DNA of 64,000 nucleotides, taken from NCBI GenBank assembly GCA_900104565.1, contig LT629951.1, positions 339,501 through 403,500 on the forward strand, written 5' to 3'. This document shows, piece after piece, positions 35,036 through 44,042 of this stretch. Position numbers and translations under genes: made by a program. The stretch's first letter is position 1, and every line of letters starts with the position of its first letter. Below the pieces are notes generated by a model. That model was not told where the DNA came from. It searched no databases and saw only the letters and a program-made list of their open reading frames with translations. The DNA is from Ruminococcaceae bacterium Marseille-P2935 (GTDB lineage Bacteria > Bacillota > Clostridia > Oscillospirales > Ruminococcaceae).

Positions 35036-36361
35036 ATGGGTTTTACAATAGAAACAGGGGTACCGGCTTTTACGGTATTTTTTCAAGGGCTGTTAAGCTT
35101 TTTCTCGCCCTGTGTGCTGCCGCTGGTGCCGCTGTATATCAGTTACCTGGCCGGGGGAGCCCAAACGGTAGCCGAGGACGGAACAATCCATTATCCCCGC
35201 AAAAAGGTATTTATCAATACCCTTAGCTTTATACTGGGAGTAAGCTTTACCTTTTTCCTACTGGGCATCGGATTTTCAGCGCTGGGTCGTTTTTTCAGCG
35301 GAAACCGAGTGTGGTTTGCCCGCATCAGCGGTATTGTAATGATTTTATTTGGGCTTTACCAGTTGGGCGTGTTCGGACGCTCCAATACCATAGAGCGGGA
35401 GCGCAGGCTTCCGTTCCGGCTGGACAAATGGGCTATGAGCCCCCTGGTAGCCCTGGTGTTAGGCTTTACCTTTAGTTTTGCCTGGACCCCTTGTGTTGGC
35501 CCAACCCTTGGCAGCGTACTGCTGATGGTTTCTTCAGCCGGTACCACCGCATGGGGTCTGCTGCTAATTGGCGTTTACACCCTGGGTTTTGTACTGCCAT
35601 TCCTTGCGGTGGGGCTGTTTACCGGTGCAGTGCTGGGCTTTTTTAAAAAACACCGGAATGTGGTCAAGTACACCGTAAAGGTGGGCGGCGCGCTGCTGGT
35701 GTTAATGGGCGTAATGACGCTGACAGGCTTTATGAACGGCATTACCGGGTACCTATCCTCCTTTGGCGGGGCAGCAGGTGGCGGAATATCCTCCTCCCAG
35801 GTTTCGCAGTCATTACAACCGGGTGAGGGAGAAACCTCCTTACAGGGCCCAACAGAATCGTCCGCGGCTGGCAATGCCGCTTCCAAAGGCGGGCAGGCTG
35901 CCATTCCAGCGCCTGATTTTACCCTGACCGATCAGTTTGGAAATACCCATACCCTTTCGGACTATAAAGGGAAGACGGTGTTTTTAAACTTCTGGACGAC
36001 CTGGTGCGGCTACTGCAAAAAGGAGATGCCGGATATTCAGGCCCTTTACGAAAAGTATGGCGGCAACCAAGAGGACTTGGTTATATTGGGGGTTGCCAAC
36101 CCCAAAACAGACAGTGCTCCAAACAATGCCGATGAAAACCAGCAGGTGATTGAAGAGTTCCTGCAAAAGGGCGGTTATACCTTCCCGGTGGTGATGGATT
36201 TGACAGGAGATGTGTATGCCTGGTATGGTATCCGGGCGTTTCCTACCACCTTTATGATTGATAAGGACGGCAATGTTTTTGGCTATGTGGAAAGCGCCCT
36301 GACTGCCGATATGATGGAAAGTATTATTCAGCAGACAATGGACGGAACACACAATTCCTAG
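35036..36361 (+). CDS. CcdA-type membrane thiol transporter fused to a TlpA/thioredoxin domain
   Basis: 441 residues. The N-terminal CcdA/DsbD-like membrane part (about 1-240) has six helices and the redox cysteines in FFSPCVLPLVP (about 22-32) and TPCVGPTLG. A low-complexity linker (about 240-290) follows, then a secreted thioredoxin fold (about 292-441) with active site Trp323-Cys324-Gly-Tyr-Cys327. It should carry electrons from cytoplasmic thioredoxin across the membrane to its own outside domain, all in one chain. It follows the rhodanese/Rrf2 operon. Its target could be the rhodanese lipoprotein or other exported thiol proteins (inference). Confidence 0.93.
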   Translation: MGFTIETGVPAFTVFFQGLLSFFSPCVLPLVPLYISYLAGGAQTVAEDGTIHYPRKKVFINTLSFILGVSFTFFLLGIGFSALGRFFSGNRVWFARISGIVMILFGLYQLGVFGRSNTIERERRLPFRLDKWAMSPLVALVLGFTFSFAWTPCVGPTLGSVLLMVSSAGTTAWGLLLIGVYTLGFVLPFLAVGLFTGAVLGFFKKHRNVVKYTVKVGGALLVLMGVMTLTGFMNGITGYLSSFGGAAGGGISSSQVSQSLQPGEGETSLQGPTESSAAGNAASKGGQAAIPAPDFTLTDQFGNTHTLSDYKGKTVFLNFWTTWCGYCKKEMPDIQALYEKYGGNQEDLVILGVANPKTDSAPNNADENQQVIEEFLQKGGYTFPVVMDLTGDVYAWYGIRAFPTTFMIDKDGNVFGYVESALTADMMESIIQQTMDGTHNS

Positions 36362-36867
36362 AGCGATAGGCAGTTTTAAAAAGGGAAGTAGGCTGCAAAG
36401 CCTGTGGCGGGAACAGAAGCCGGCTGGTGTTTTGAAAACTCCTTCGGAATGACGTCTTCCTTAGTGGGCCGGTTTTGTCCTATTTGGCGCACAAGGCGGC
36501 TGGTGTTAGTACCCGCCGCCTTGTGCTTTGCCCCAATGCCTTCTGTCAGGGGAACTGTCGAAAGGGCGCTTTGTTTTGTACAGTTATTTTATCTGCCATT
36601 TCAATATTGTTTCGACCCTAGGGGTGTGATAAACTAAAACTAATATACAGTAAAAAATGGAATAAAGTGGTGCTGGTATGTAGACTTTTAAAATTGCGTT
36701 TTTGCACATGGTTGCCTGCATCAATATGCCCAGCGTACAATAATCAGAGTATTCTTTTCAACCCTCTTGAAGTGGGCAAAGTGCCTGTGTCATTTTTGCT
36801 TCGCATGCCTTTGGCCGATTCCATACCATATATTGTGCCGGGCGAAGCGGCAGAACGGAGCGTTTTT
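36362..36867. other. Gap of about 500 bp before yaaA
   Basis: It holds a terminator hairpin (36489-36530) but no supported gene. The segment immediately before yaaA (GCGAAGCGGCAGAACGGAG) repeats most of the sequence next to the MerR gene start at 9497. Confidence 0.5.
36489..36530 (+). terminator. Intrinsic terminator downstream of ccdA-tlpA
   Basis: 12-bp perfect stem GCACAAGGCGGC/GCCGCCTTGTGC with a 14-nt loop, followed by a short T-tract. Confidence 0.65.
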
Positions 36868-37611
36868 ATGTTAGCAGTGCTTTCTCCTGCAAAAAATATT
36901 ACCGCCGTACAAAACACCGGGGTTTCCTGTACCCGGCCGGTTTTTAGTCAGGAAGCTGCCAAGCTTGCAGAGATGCTGCGGCAATATGCACCCTGGCAGC
37001 TAGAAAGCCTGATGAAGCTGAACCCGGAGCTGGCAATGAAAGCCTATGCAAATTTTCAGGCCTTTGACCCGGATGCGGCAGGAAGCCCTGCCGTTCTCTC
37101 TTATTCGGGGCTGGCCTATCAATACCTGGCGGCAGGGGAGTTCACCCCCCAGGAACTGGAATCTGCCCAGAAACGACTGCGTATTTTCAGCGCATTGTAT
37201 GGGCTGCTTACCCCTTTTGATGGGATAATGCCATACCGGCTGGACTTTTTCTGCCGGCCAGGCGGACAAAACCTTTACCAATATTGGGGGAATAAGGTTT
37301 ATCAGGAACTGTTTGCTAGTACCCATACAGTGGTGAATTTGGCGTCGGCTGAATATGCCAAGCTGTTTTTGCCTTATTTACAGCCGAAGGACAGGGTTTT
37401 TCACTGCGAATTTATGGTTGTAAAACGTGGCAGTACCCGCGTACAGGCCACATGGGCAAAAATGGCCCGGGGAAGGATGGCGCGTTTTATAGTACGTAAC
37501 CGGCTGGGGTGCCCCGAGAATTTAAAAGAATTTAACGATTTGGGTTTTGTCTTTTCCTCCCAGCTATCCACTGGCAACCGGTTTATTTTTTTACAGCAAG
37601 GCGAAGGATAG
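36868..37611 (+). CDS. yaaA: Peroxide stress protein YaaA (DUF328 family)
   Basis: 247 residues. The canonical start MLAVLSPAKNI, then LMKLNPELAMKAYANFQAFD (about 49-69), FSALYGLLTPFDGIMPYRLDF (about 110-131) and the C-terminal FRVHCEF/KMARGRMARFIV-type stretch match the family. YaaA proteins limit free iron and protect DNA during peroxide stress, and bind nucleic acid. I chose ATG 36868 behind GGAG; a longer frame upstream lacks homology. It is followed 10 nt later by the DUF5131 gene, an operon-like spacing. Confidence 0.88.
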   Translation: MLAVLSPAKNITAVQNTGVSCTRPVFSQEAAKLAEMLRQYAPWQLESLMKLNPELAMKAYANFQAFDPDAAGSPAVLSYSGLAYQYLAAGEFTPQELESAQKRLRIFSALYGLLTPFDGIMPYRLDFFCRPGGQNLYQYWGNKVYQELFASTHTVVNLASAEYAKLFLPYLQPKDRVFHCEFMVVKRGSTRVQATWAKMARGRMARFIVRNRLGCPENLKEFNDLGFVFSSQLSTGNRFIFLQQGEG

Positions 37612-37621
37612 GAGGCGCAGA

Positions 37622-38335
37622 ATGTCTATTACCTGGAACCCATGGCATGGCTGCCATAAAATTAGCCCCGGCTGCGCCAACTGTTATGTTTATCGGGCAG
37701 ACAAACGACATGGCCGCGACAGTACAGTGATAAAAAAGACAGCTGAATTTGACCTTCCGCTGAAGAAAAACCGTCAGGGCAGATATAAAATACCGTGGGG
37801 AGAACTGGTTTACACCTGCTTTACCTCTGATTTTTTACTTGAAGAGGCGGACCCTTGGCGGGGCGAAGTTTGGCAGATGATGCGGACCCGGTCCGACCTG
37901 GAGTTTTTATTTATTACCAAGCGCATTCACCGCTTCAAAGAATGCCTGCCTCCCGACTGGGGAGAAGGCTACCCCAATGTACACGTTTGCTGTACCGTAG
38001 AAAATCAGGATCAGGCAAATTTCCGCCTGCCTATTTTTCAGTCGGCGCCCATTGCCAAGAAAAGCATAGTCTGCGAACCATTGCTGGGGTATATCAACCT
38101 GTCTGACTGGCTGGGAAACTGGGTGGAAGAGGTACTTGCAGGCGGGGAATCGGGCAGCGCTGCCCGGATATGTAAGTATGACTGGGTATTGGATATTCGC
38201 CGCCAATGCATCGAAGCTGGTGTGCCTTTTACCTTTCACCAAACAGGCGAAAGACTGGAAAAAGACGGAAAACTTTACTGTATACGCCGTAAATACCAGC
38301 ACAGTCAGGCCAAAAAGGCTGATATTAATACTTAA
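37622..38335 (+). CDS. DUF5131 (phage Gp37/Gp68-like) protein
   Basis: 237 residues. The N-terminus SITWNPWHGCHKISPGCANC is the family signature, with three cysteines (Cys11, Cys18, Cys21), plus FTSDFLLEEADPWR and FITKRIHRF. The C-terminal GGESGSAARICKYDWV is also typical. The cysteine arrangement and fold relation suggest an iron-sulfur, radical-SAM-like protein, but the reaction is unknown. Family members occur in phages and in bacterial chromosomes. It is probably co-transcribed with yaaA. Confidence 0.85.
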   Translation: MSITWNPWHGCHKISPGCANCYVYRADKRHGRDSTVIKKTAEFDLPLKKNRQGRYKIPWGELVYTCFTSDFLLEEADPWRGEVWQMMRTRSDLEFLFITKRIHRFKECLPPDWGEGYPNVHVCCTVENQDQANFRLPIFQSAPIAKKSIVCEPLLGYINLSDWLGNWVEEVLAGGESGSAARICKYDWVLDIRRQCIEAGVPFTFHQTGERLEKDGKLYCIRRKYQHSQAKKADINT

Positions 38336-38530
38336 AGCGCCGTCCCTTAGGAAAAAGCAGGTACGTATTTGTTTGCTTTGTTTGCTGCCGGCCCGATTTC
38401 TTCTTTGGACCGATACGCTTTCAATACCATCCGGCGAAAAGCCCCAACCGCATTTTTCCTTCACCGCTTTTCGCAATAAGAGGAAGAAAACCAATTTCTG
38501 CCGTGGCCAAACAGTGGAAGGGGGAATGGT

Positions 38531-39071
38531 ATGAAAAAACTGATTTTTATTGGAGGCACTATGGGGGTGGGAAAAACCACCGTAAGCCGGCTGCTGCTTC
38601 AAAGGTTAAGCCCGTCTGTATGGCTGGATGGAGATTGGTGCTGGCAGATGAACCCATTTATCGTAAACGAACAGAACAAAGCGATGGTGCTGGACAATAT
38701 TACACACCTTTTGACCAACTTTTTGCAAAACCCGCATGATGATTATATGATTTTCAGCTGGGTGCTGCATCGGCAACAGATCATAAGCGACTTGCTGAAC
38801 AGGCTGTCGGAACATCCATTTCAATTTTACCCGGTGACCCTGCTCTGTGAAGAGAAACCCTGATCGTCCGGCTGCAGCAGGCTATTTGCCGAGGAGTACG
38901 GGAGAAAGATGTGACCCTACGCAGTGTACAGCGGCTTCCGCTTTACCGGCAGTTGGATACTTTTTTGTTGTGGTGGACAAGCTGGTGCCGCAGCAAACTG
39001 CCGACCAAATTTTACAGCTATTTACACATGAGGGTAAGGAACATTTTCCTTTACGGGATTCACAGCAATAA
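38531..39071 (+). pseudogene. P-loop nucleotide kinase/ATPase, broken by two frameshifts
   Basis: The start is intact: MKKLIFIGGTMGVGKTTVSR with Walker A GTMGVGKTT, and the chain runs to LLCEEKP then stops at 38863. The continuation TLIVRLQQAICRGVREKDVT...RQLDT is found in a second frame, and VVVDKLVPQQTADQILQLF in a third, ending at 39071. A one-base loss near 38850 and another at a T6 run (38961-38966) explain both shifts. The intact protein would be about 180 residues, an AAA-type or shikimate-kinase-like P-loop kinase of unknown substrate. Either the gene is decaying or the sequence has indel errors. Confidence 0.8.
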
Positions 39072-39151
39072 TAATTGTCATCAAACTTTTGGGACACCAA
39101 AGGTAGCTGCCATAAGTTATTTTATACGGATAACCGGGAGGTTAAATTAGG

Positions 39152-40069
39152 ATGGAACTTCGGGATAAAAACGGCCTGACCGAACAGGAATTTCTAAATC
39201 AATATCATCAAAAGGATTACCCGCGTCCTTCCCTTACCGCAGACATTGCGGTGTTTACAGTGGGAGAACGAAAAAATTCATATGCCTGCAGGTTGCCGCA
39301 GCTGGAACTAAAGCTGCTGCTGGTAAAACGGGGCGGGCATCCATTCTTGGGTTGCTGGGCATTGCCTGGCGGGTTCGCAGAGCCCGGGGAAGACTTGGAG
39401 CAGACGGCCAGCCGGGAACTGGAAGAAGAGACCGGGGTGAAAAACATCCCTCTTACCCAAATGCGCCTATTTAGCGCACCCAAAAGAGACCCCCGCAGCT
39501 GGGTGGTAAGCTGTGCCTACCTGGCGTTGGTGCGTCAGGATTCGATTCAGGTAAAAGCGGGGGATGACGCACAGCAGGCAGGCTGGTTTTCGGTCAGCTA
39601 CCGGCTGGTAAAAGAGCGTCGGTTGCCCTCCCGGGAAAGTTTGCGCCGGGAACGCTGGTTTGAATTGGCTTTAAAACATAACCAGACAAAATTGAATGCG
39701 AGCGTTTTGGAATGGACTGAGACGGGAGAAAATGGCATAAAAACCGGGTTGACGGTGCAGAAACAAGAGGGGTTTGCCTTTGATCATGCCGAAATTGCTG
39801 CCAGGGCAGTACGGGAGCTGCGGCAGCAGACGCGTTATGGTTTCGGAGCAGTTCAGCTGATGCCGAAATATTTTACATTGGATCAGTTGCAGCAGTATTA
39901 TGAGGTTATTCTAGGCAGACAGCTTTCCAAACAAACCTTCCGCCAGGCGGTGGCCCCGGCGGTAGAAGCGACCAGCCGTTTTGATCGCCTGCCCGGGCAG
40001 CGCACTCGAAGGCTTTACCGCCGGGCTTTGGACGGACTGGCCGTAGGATATGGGGATTTTGAAGATTGA
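39152..40069 (+). CDS. NrtR-like regulator: Nudix domain plus winged helix
   Basis: 305 residues. A Nudix fold (about 30-190) has a complete box (Gly74, Glu80, Arg88-Glu89, Glu92-Glu93, Gly95). A C-terminal winged helix (about 230-300) contains FTLDQLQQYYEVILGRQLSK followed by an arginine-rich end. This domain pair defines NrtR and related regulators, in which an ADP-ribose or nucleotide-sugar product controls DNA binding of NAD or sugar genes. With a complete box it may also hydrolyse ADP-ribose. No NAD biosynthesis gene is adjacent; a sirtuin lies 5 kb on. Confidence 0.88.
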   Translation: MELRDKNGLTEQEFLNQYHQKDYPRPSLTADIAVFTVGERKNSYACRLPQLELKLLLVKRGGHPFLGCWALPGGFAEPGEDLEQTASRELEEETGVKNIPLTQMRLFSAPKRDPRSWVVSCAYLALVRQDSIQVKAGDDAQQAGWFSVSYRLVKERRLPSRESLRRERWFELALKHNQTKLNASVLEWTETGENGIKTGLTVQKQEGFAFDHAEIAARAVRELRQQTRYGFGAVQLMPKYFTLDQLQQYYEVILGRQLSKQTFRQAVAPAVEATSRFDRLPGQRTRRLYRRALDGLAVGYGDFED

Positions 40070-40316
40070 GGAAATGCAACACAGCGGGTACTTCGACCGG
40101 CAGGCGCTTTCGGCCTATTACAAAGTGAATCATATATGCAGAATATATTTGAGTATAAATTTATTACTTTTATACAATTTGTATTTGTATGGAATAAAAG
40201 AATAAAATTGTTAACCATACTTTTATAAGTAAATACAGTTTGCGTTATTATTGGCTCATAATAAGGCATAAACTTTGGAGTACCTTCCGGAGCAAAATTC
40301 AGAAAGGGAGATTGCT

Positions 40317-40733
40317 ATGAAATCATTTCGTAAAGAATTATTTTTTAACCTGCCAACCCGCCGGGGGGTTGTGAATATTACCCCTGCGGTTGAGGAGGCG
40401 TTAAGAGAAAGTGGTATTCAGGAGGGGCTTATTCTGGTAAATGCTATGAATATTACCGCCAGTGTATTTATTAATGATGATGAAAGCGGACTGCATCAGG
40501 ATTTTGAACATTGGCTGGAAAAACTTGCCCCAGAGAAGCCCTATAGCCAATATCATCACAATGGTTATGAGGACAATGCCGATGCACATTTAAAACGCAC
40601 AATCATGGGGCGTGAGGTTGTAGTGGCAGTCACTGAGGGGAAGCTGGATTTTGGAACTTGGGAGCAAATCTTCTATTACGAACTGGATGGCAAGCGCCGC
40701 AAGCATGCATTAATAAAAATAATTGGGGAGTAG
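40317..40733 (+). CDS. YjbQ/UPF0047 family protein
   Basis: 138 residues, the family size. [43 protein letters not shown] and [20 protein letters not shown] carry the conserved His/Asp/Glu pocket, and the C-terminal [19 protein letters not shown] is diagnostic. Members rescue thiamine-phosphate synthase mutants weakly; the true role is unclear. I chose ATG 40317 behind AAGGGAG. The next gene starts right after its stop, so they form a pair. Confidence 0.9.
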   Translation: MKSFRKELFFNLPTRRGVVNITPAVEEALRESGIQEGLILVNAMNITASVFINDDESGLHQDFEHWLEKLAPEKPYSQYHHNGYEDNADAHLKRTIMGREVVVAVTEGKLDFGTWEQIFYYELDGKRRKHALIKIIGE

Positions 40734-40734
40734 A

Positions 40735-41130
40735 ATGCTTTTGGGGGAGAAATGTTTGGCTGATTCAATTAAAGCTTGGGCAAAAAAATTAAAATGCGAG
40801 CTAACCGCTCTGTATTTAGCTTACCGTGATCCCCGGATGAATTGGTGGCGTAAGGTACTTCCCTTTTTGGTGATTGCCTATGCAGTCAGTCCGGTTGACT
40901 TTATCCCCGATTTTATTCCCATACTTGGCTTATTGGATGACGCGCTGCTGCTGCCGGTTGGCATCTGGCTTTGTATTCGCATCATCCCAAACAATATTTG
41001 GCTGGAATGCAGGGGGAGAGCAGGCCAGGGGGAAGAGATTCCCAGGCAGTTTAAAACCGTTGGGATTTTATTGGTGATAGCGTTTTGGGCAGTTATTCTG
41101 ATCCTGTTTTTTCGTGCAGTTTTCTGGTAA
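40735..41130 (+). CDS. DUF1232 (YkvA-like) membrane protein
   Basis: 131 residues. The DUF1232 core is LAYRDPRMNWWRKVLPFLVI, then AVSPVDFIPDFIPILGLLDDA (about 53-73), with helices about 42-60 and 105-130. The conserved SPxDxIPD motif is intact. ATG 40735 is two nt past the YjbQ stop; a TTG at 40762 with a better-spaced GGGGGAG is an alternative start. The molecular role of the family is unknown. Confidence 0.85.
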   Translation: MLLGEKCLADSIKAWAKKLKCELTALYLAYRDPRMNWWRKVLPFLVIAYAVSPVDFIPDFIPILGLLDDALLLPVGIWLCIRIIPNNIWLECRGRAGQGEEIPRQFKTVGILLVIAFWAVILILFFRAVFW

Positions 41131-41405
41131 GCTGATATCATAGCCGCAAAATCCTCATAATACGCTTATGTGAAGGGCGATTTCCCAAAGGGACAAAGTT
41201 TGTACCCTAAAGGTTACGCGACAAAGGTAGTGAAGGCAGCGCCTTTCCCTCATTTGGGTGTTTTTTGATTCCGGCTCTCAGCTGAAGGAAATCATAACAA
41301 GTGGGATACAGTTATGATTATTTGGTTTTCTATCAGGCAAAGCTTTTTATCATTCTTTTTCTTTATAGTCTATGCTGTTGTTTGACGGCAGAATGGAGTA
41401 CGATA

Positions 41406-41702
41406 ATGAAACAGCAAATTTATGAATTTGATGCGATGATTCAAAAGGTGCCGGATTTGGACGGCGCTTATATTGAAATTCCATTTGACGTAAAAGAGGT
41501 TTTTGGAAAATGCCGGGTCAAGGTTCATGCCACCTTTGATGGGGTACCGTATGACGGCAGTTTGGTACGGATGAAAACGCCAGGGCATATTCTAGGTATA
41601 CGAAAAGAAATAAGAAAAACAATTGGAAAACAACCAGGCGACACCGTGCACGTGACCTTATATGAGGTGGTAACATCAAAAAATAATGTTGCCGGGGTAT
41701 AA
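41406..41702 (+). CDS. DUF1905 family protein
   Basis: 98 residues from ATG 41406 behind GGAG. It carries [20 protein letters not shown], then [40 protein letters not shown] and VHVTLY, matching the compact DUF1905 beta-barrel. Longer relatives fuse this to a YdeI/OmpD-associated domain, absent here. Function unknown. Stands alone. Confidence 0.85.
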   Translation: MKQQIYEFDAMIQKVPDLDGAYIEIPFDVKEVFGKCRVKVHATFDGVPYDGSLVRMKTPGHILGIRKEIRKTIGKQPGDTVHVTLYEVVTSKNNVAGV

Positions 41703-41976
41703 CTGCAAAACTGTGTGTAACGTCTGAGAAAATTGTTTTCGCTCAGGAACGAGTGTGGATGGCGTGTACTAAGGAATATTAGGGTGCAGGCCTAAAACGG
41801 CAGCTAGGAGTAGTCAAAAATCTTCTTGATTTTATTAAAAATGAAAAAGCAGCAATTTTTATGGTATTATTCTTTTAGGGGCACCCCGTATTGTATACCA
41901 TTTATAACAATGAAGCATAGTATGGCAAGGTGAACTTAGAAACAGTGTGATCCTTACATGAATGGAGGAGGGTATC

Positions 41977-42336
41977 ATGGGCTGTTTGGGCAATGGATTG
42001 TGGTTTATTTTTGGCGGGTTATCCCTAGGGCTTAGCTGGACGCTGACGGGGGTACTTTGGTGCATTACCATCATTGGTATTCCAATCGGAATACAGTGTT
42101 TTAAAATGGCAGGTCTGGCTTTTTTCCCTTTTGGCAAAGAGGTCCTGTACGGCGGAGGCGCCGGTTCTTTTTTGCTAAACTTATTCTGGCTGGTTTTTAG
42201 CGGGGTGTTTTTGGCAATAGAGGCTGCATTGATTGGCTGCCTGTTTTGTATTACGATCATTGGCATTCCCTTTGGCAAACAGTGTTTTAAAATTGCAAAG
42301 CTGGCGTTAATGCCATTTGGAGCAAGTGTTATATAG
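41977..42336 (+). CDS. YccF-domain membrane protein
   Basis: 119 residues. Two repeats of the YccF pattern, ITIIGIPIGIQCFKMAGLAFFPFGK and ITIIGIPFGKQCFKIAKLALMPFG, sit in four helices. I chose ATG 41977 because GGAGGAGG lies directly before it; the upstream ATG at 41962 overlaps that site. An inner-membrane protein of unknown function. Confidence 0.88.
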   Translation: MGCLGNGLWFIFGGLSLGLSWTLTGVLWCITIIGIPIGIQCFKMAGLAFFPFGKEVLYGGGAGSFLLNLFWLVFSGVFLAIEAALIGCLFCITIIGIPFGKQCFKIAKLALMPFGASVI

Positions 42337-42680
42337 CCGCCGGTCCTTGGATTTTATTTCGTATAAGTAGCGTGCCTTTAAGAAGGTACTGTGTACGGAT
42401 TATTTTTGCATTTTGATATGCTTAGCACCAAGGCCGTAAGCCGCAGAAGCGGTTTTTATAAGGGCGGCATCATAAATTCTACCCATTATTTTTTAAGGTT
42501 GCTTACAAAAAAGAGGCCGGTAATTTTGGCGGAGAAGTGCACTTTTGCACAAAACAACCGTACCGCTGAATGCCGTAAAAACAAACCCTATGCGGCAGTG
42601 TTTTGGCCTTTTTTATATAAATTTGAATAAATGCCTGGCTAGGGGCAATTTTTTCTTCTTTTGAATAGGATATAGAAAAA
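42337..42680. other. Gap of about 340 bp
   Basis: Contains an 80-codon open frame without a ribosome site or recognisable sequence. Nothing supported. Confidence 0.4.
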
Positions 42681-43346
42681 ATGCGAAGGGCGGTTTTACC
42701 TGTGCAATTATTTTTTCAGTCCTGTTTAGAAGCGTTGGTGCTGGTAACAGCACTTTCGGTGGACGCGTTTGTGGCCAGTTTAGCCTATGGTGCCCACAAA
42801 ATTAAAATCCCTTTTTCTTCGGTTATGATTATCAATGTCATTTGCAGCGGAATTCTTGCGGGTTCACTTTTGGTGGGAACAGTGGTTCGGCCATATATAC
42901 CGGCACACTTAACCAGTTGGATTTGTTTCAGTTTACTGTTCGTTTTGGGACTGGTAAAATTGTTTGACAGTTCAATCAAGCGTGCCATTCAAAAAAGCAA
43001 AGGGCAGCAAAAAGAAATTGAATTTTCTGCCTTTGATTTGAATTTTATTTTAAAAATATATGCAGACCCGGAAAAAGCAGACCGGGATCAGTCCAGAACA
43101 TTAAACCCAATGGAGGCAGTAAGCCTGGCAGTAGCAGTTTCGTTAGACGGTTTGGCAGTTGGATTTGGAGCAGGGCTTGCCAGTATTAACCTGGCAGCGG
43201 TACTGCTTTTTTCTTTGGTTGCTGGCATTGCAGCAGTTTTATTAGGCGGTGCAATAGGCCGTAAAGTGGTGGAACAGTTTCGGCTGGACCTGTCTTGGAT
43301 CAGCGGCGTACTGTTAATTCTGCTGGCAATTATGAAGCTGTGCTAA
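42681..43346 (+). CDS. ytaF: YtaF-like sporulation membrane protein (MntP-related)
   Basis: 221 residues with six helices in two related halves, each beginning with the MntP-like Asp motif: TALSVDAFVASLAYG (about 24-38) and AVAVSLDGLAVGFGAG (about 150-165), joined by a charged cytoplasmic loop (about 95-140). This layout matches the sporulation protein YtaF, related to the Mn2+ exporter MntP. A spore former is thereby suggested. The start is uncertain between ATG 42681 and GTG 42702. Confidence 0.8.
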   Translation: MRRAVLPVQLFFQSCLEALVLVTALSVDAFVASLAYGAHKIKIPFSSVMIINVICSGILAGSLLVGTVVRPYIPAHLTSWICFSLLFVLGLVKLFDSSIKRAIQKSKGQQKEIEFSAFDLNFILKIYADPEKADRDQSRTLNPMEAVSLAVAVSLDGLAVGFGAGLASINLAAVLLFSLVAGIAAVLLGGAIGRKVVEQFRLDLSWISGVLLILLAIMKLC

Positions 43347-43476
43347 AATACTTAATTTTGTCTTAGTTTTGGTTAAAAATATTTCCAAATGTAAGCATAA
43401 GGGGTATAATGAAAATAAAGAAGAAATAGTATGGTTACACGTGGTTTTTATACTGTATTTGGCAGGAGGGATTGTG

Positions 43477-43884
43477 GTGAAAAGCGGAATAAGGCTGGGG
43501 GTTTGCGGGTTTGTAATGCTGGTGCTGCTTAGTCTGCTTTTAGCTTTGCCGGTGTTTGCGGACAGTGTTGTGCCGGCTTCCGGTGAAGACCAGGGGAAAG
43601 CCAGCCAATTTGGTCCGGTTCCTCTGCCGCCGGTTAACCCTAATTTAGCGCCTGTTCCAAAAGAGATGCCTGCATTTATGCAGTCGCAAAGCGAGCCTTT
43701 TCCGCTCATTCAAAACCTTTCAACAGAAAAAGGTGAGAACAACAAAATGACGCTGCAGCAAATACAGCGGCTGGAAGAGAAAAAGGGGTTCTTTGTGGGA
43801 ATAGGCGGGGGGATACTGCTGTCCTTTGGTGGATTGGCGATGCTTTTGAAAAGGAAAATGAAGCGGAAAGCCAGTGACAGATAG
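43477..43884 (+). CDS. Secreted single-pass membrane protein of unknown function
   Basis: 135 residues from GTG 43477, 6 nt after AGGAGGG. Signal peptide about 1-29 (ends LPVFA), a proline-rich external part (about 30-75), a short helical stretch MTLQQIQRLEEKKG, then a C-terminal helix GFFVGIGGGILLSFGGLAML and basic tail. The layout is a type I membrane protein with about 75 external residues. No LPXTG or known domain. Monocistronic with a strong terminator. Confidence 0.65.
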   Translation: MKSGIRLGVCGFVMLVLLSLLLALPVFADSVVPASGEDQGKASQFGPVPLPPVNPNLAPVPKEMPAFMQSQSEPFPLIQNLSTEKGENNKMTLQQIQRLEEKKGFFVGIGGGILLSFGGLAMLLKRKMKRKASDR

Positions 43885-43911
43885 CTAAGTGTGAATCAAA
43901 TAATTTTTTAG

Positions 43912-43947
43912 CGGTATTTACAAGGTGTATTTGTAAATACCGTTTTT
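43912..43947 (+). terminator. Strong intrinsic terminator
   Basis: 12-bp perfect stem CGGTATTTACAA/TTGTAAATACCG with a 7-nt loop, then T5. Confidence 0.9.
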
Positions 43948-43967
43948 GTTTCTTTTAAAACTGATGC

Positions 43968-44031
43968 TTGACAAATGAAAAGACAGACAATATAATAAAT
44001 TAGTAATTTAGTAAATTAGTAGTTTAGTAAA
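43968..44031 (+). promoter_or_regulatory. Consensus promoter followed by four 8-bp tandem repeats
   Basis: TTGACA (43968-43973), 17-bp spacer, TATAAT (43991-43996): a perfect sigma-A promoter. It is followed at 44000-44031 by TTAGTAAT, TTAGTAAA, TTAGTAGT, TTAGTAAA, four direct repeats with a period of 8 bp covering the expected start of transcription and ending just before the ribosome site GGTGATG. Confidence 0.75.
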
Positions 44032-44042
44032 GGTGATGTAAA

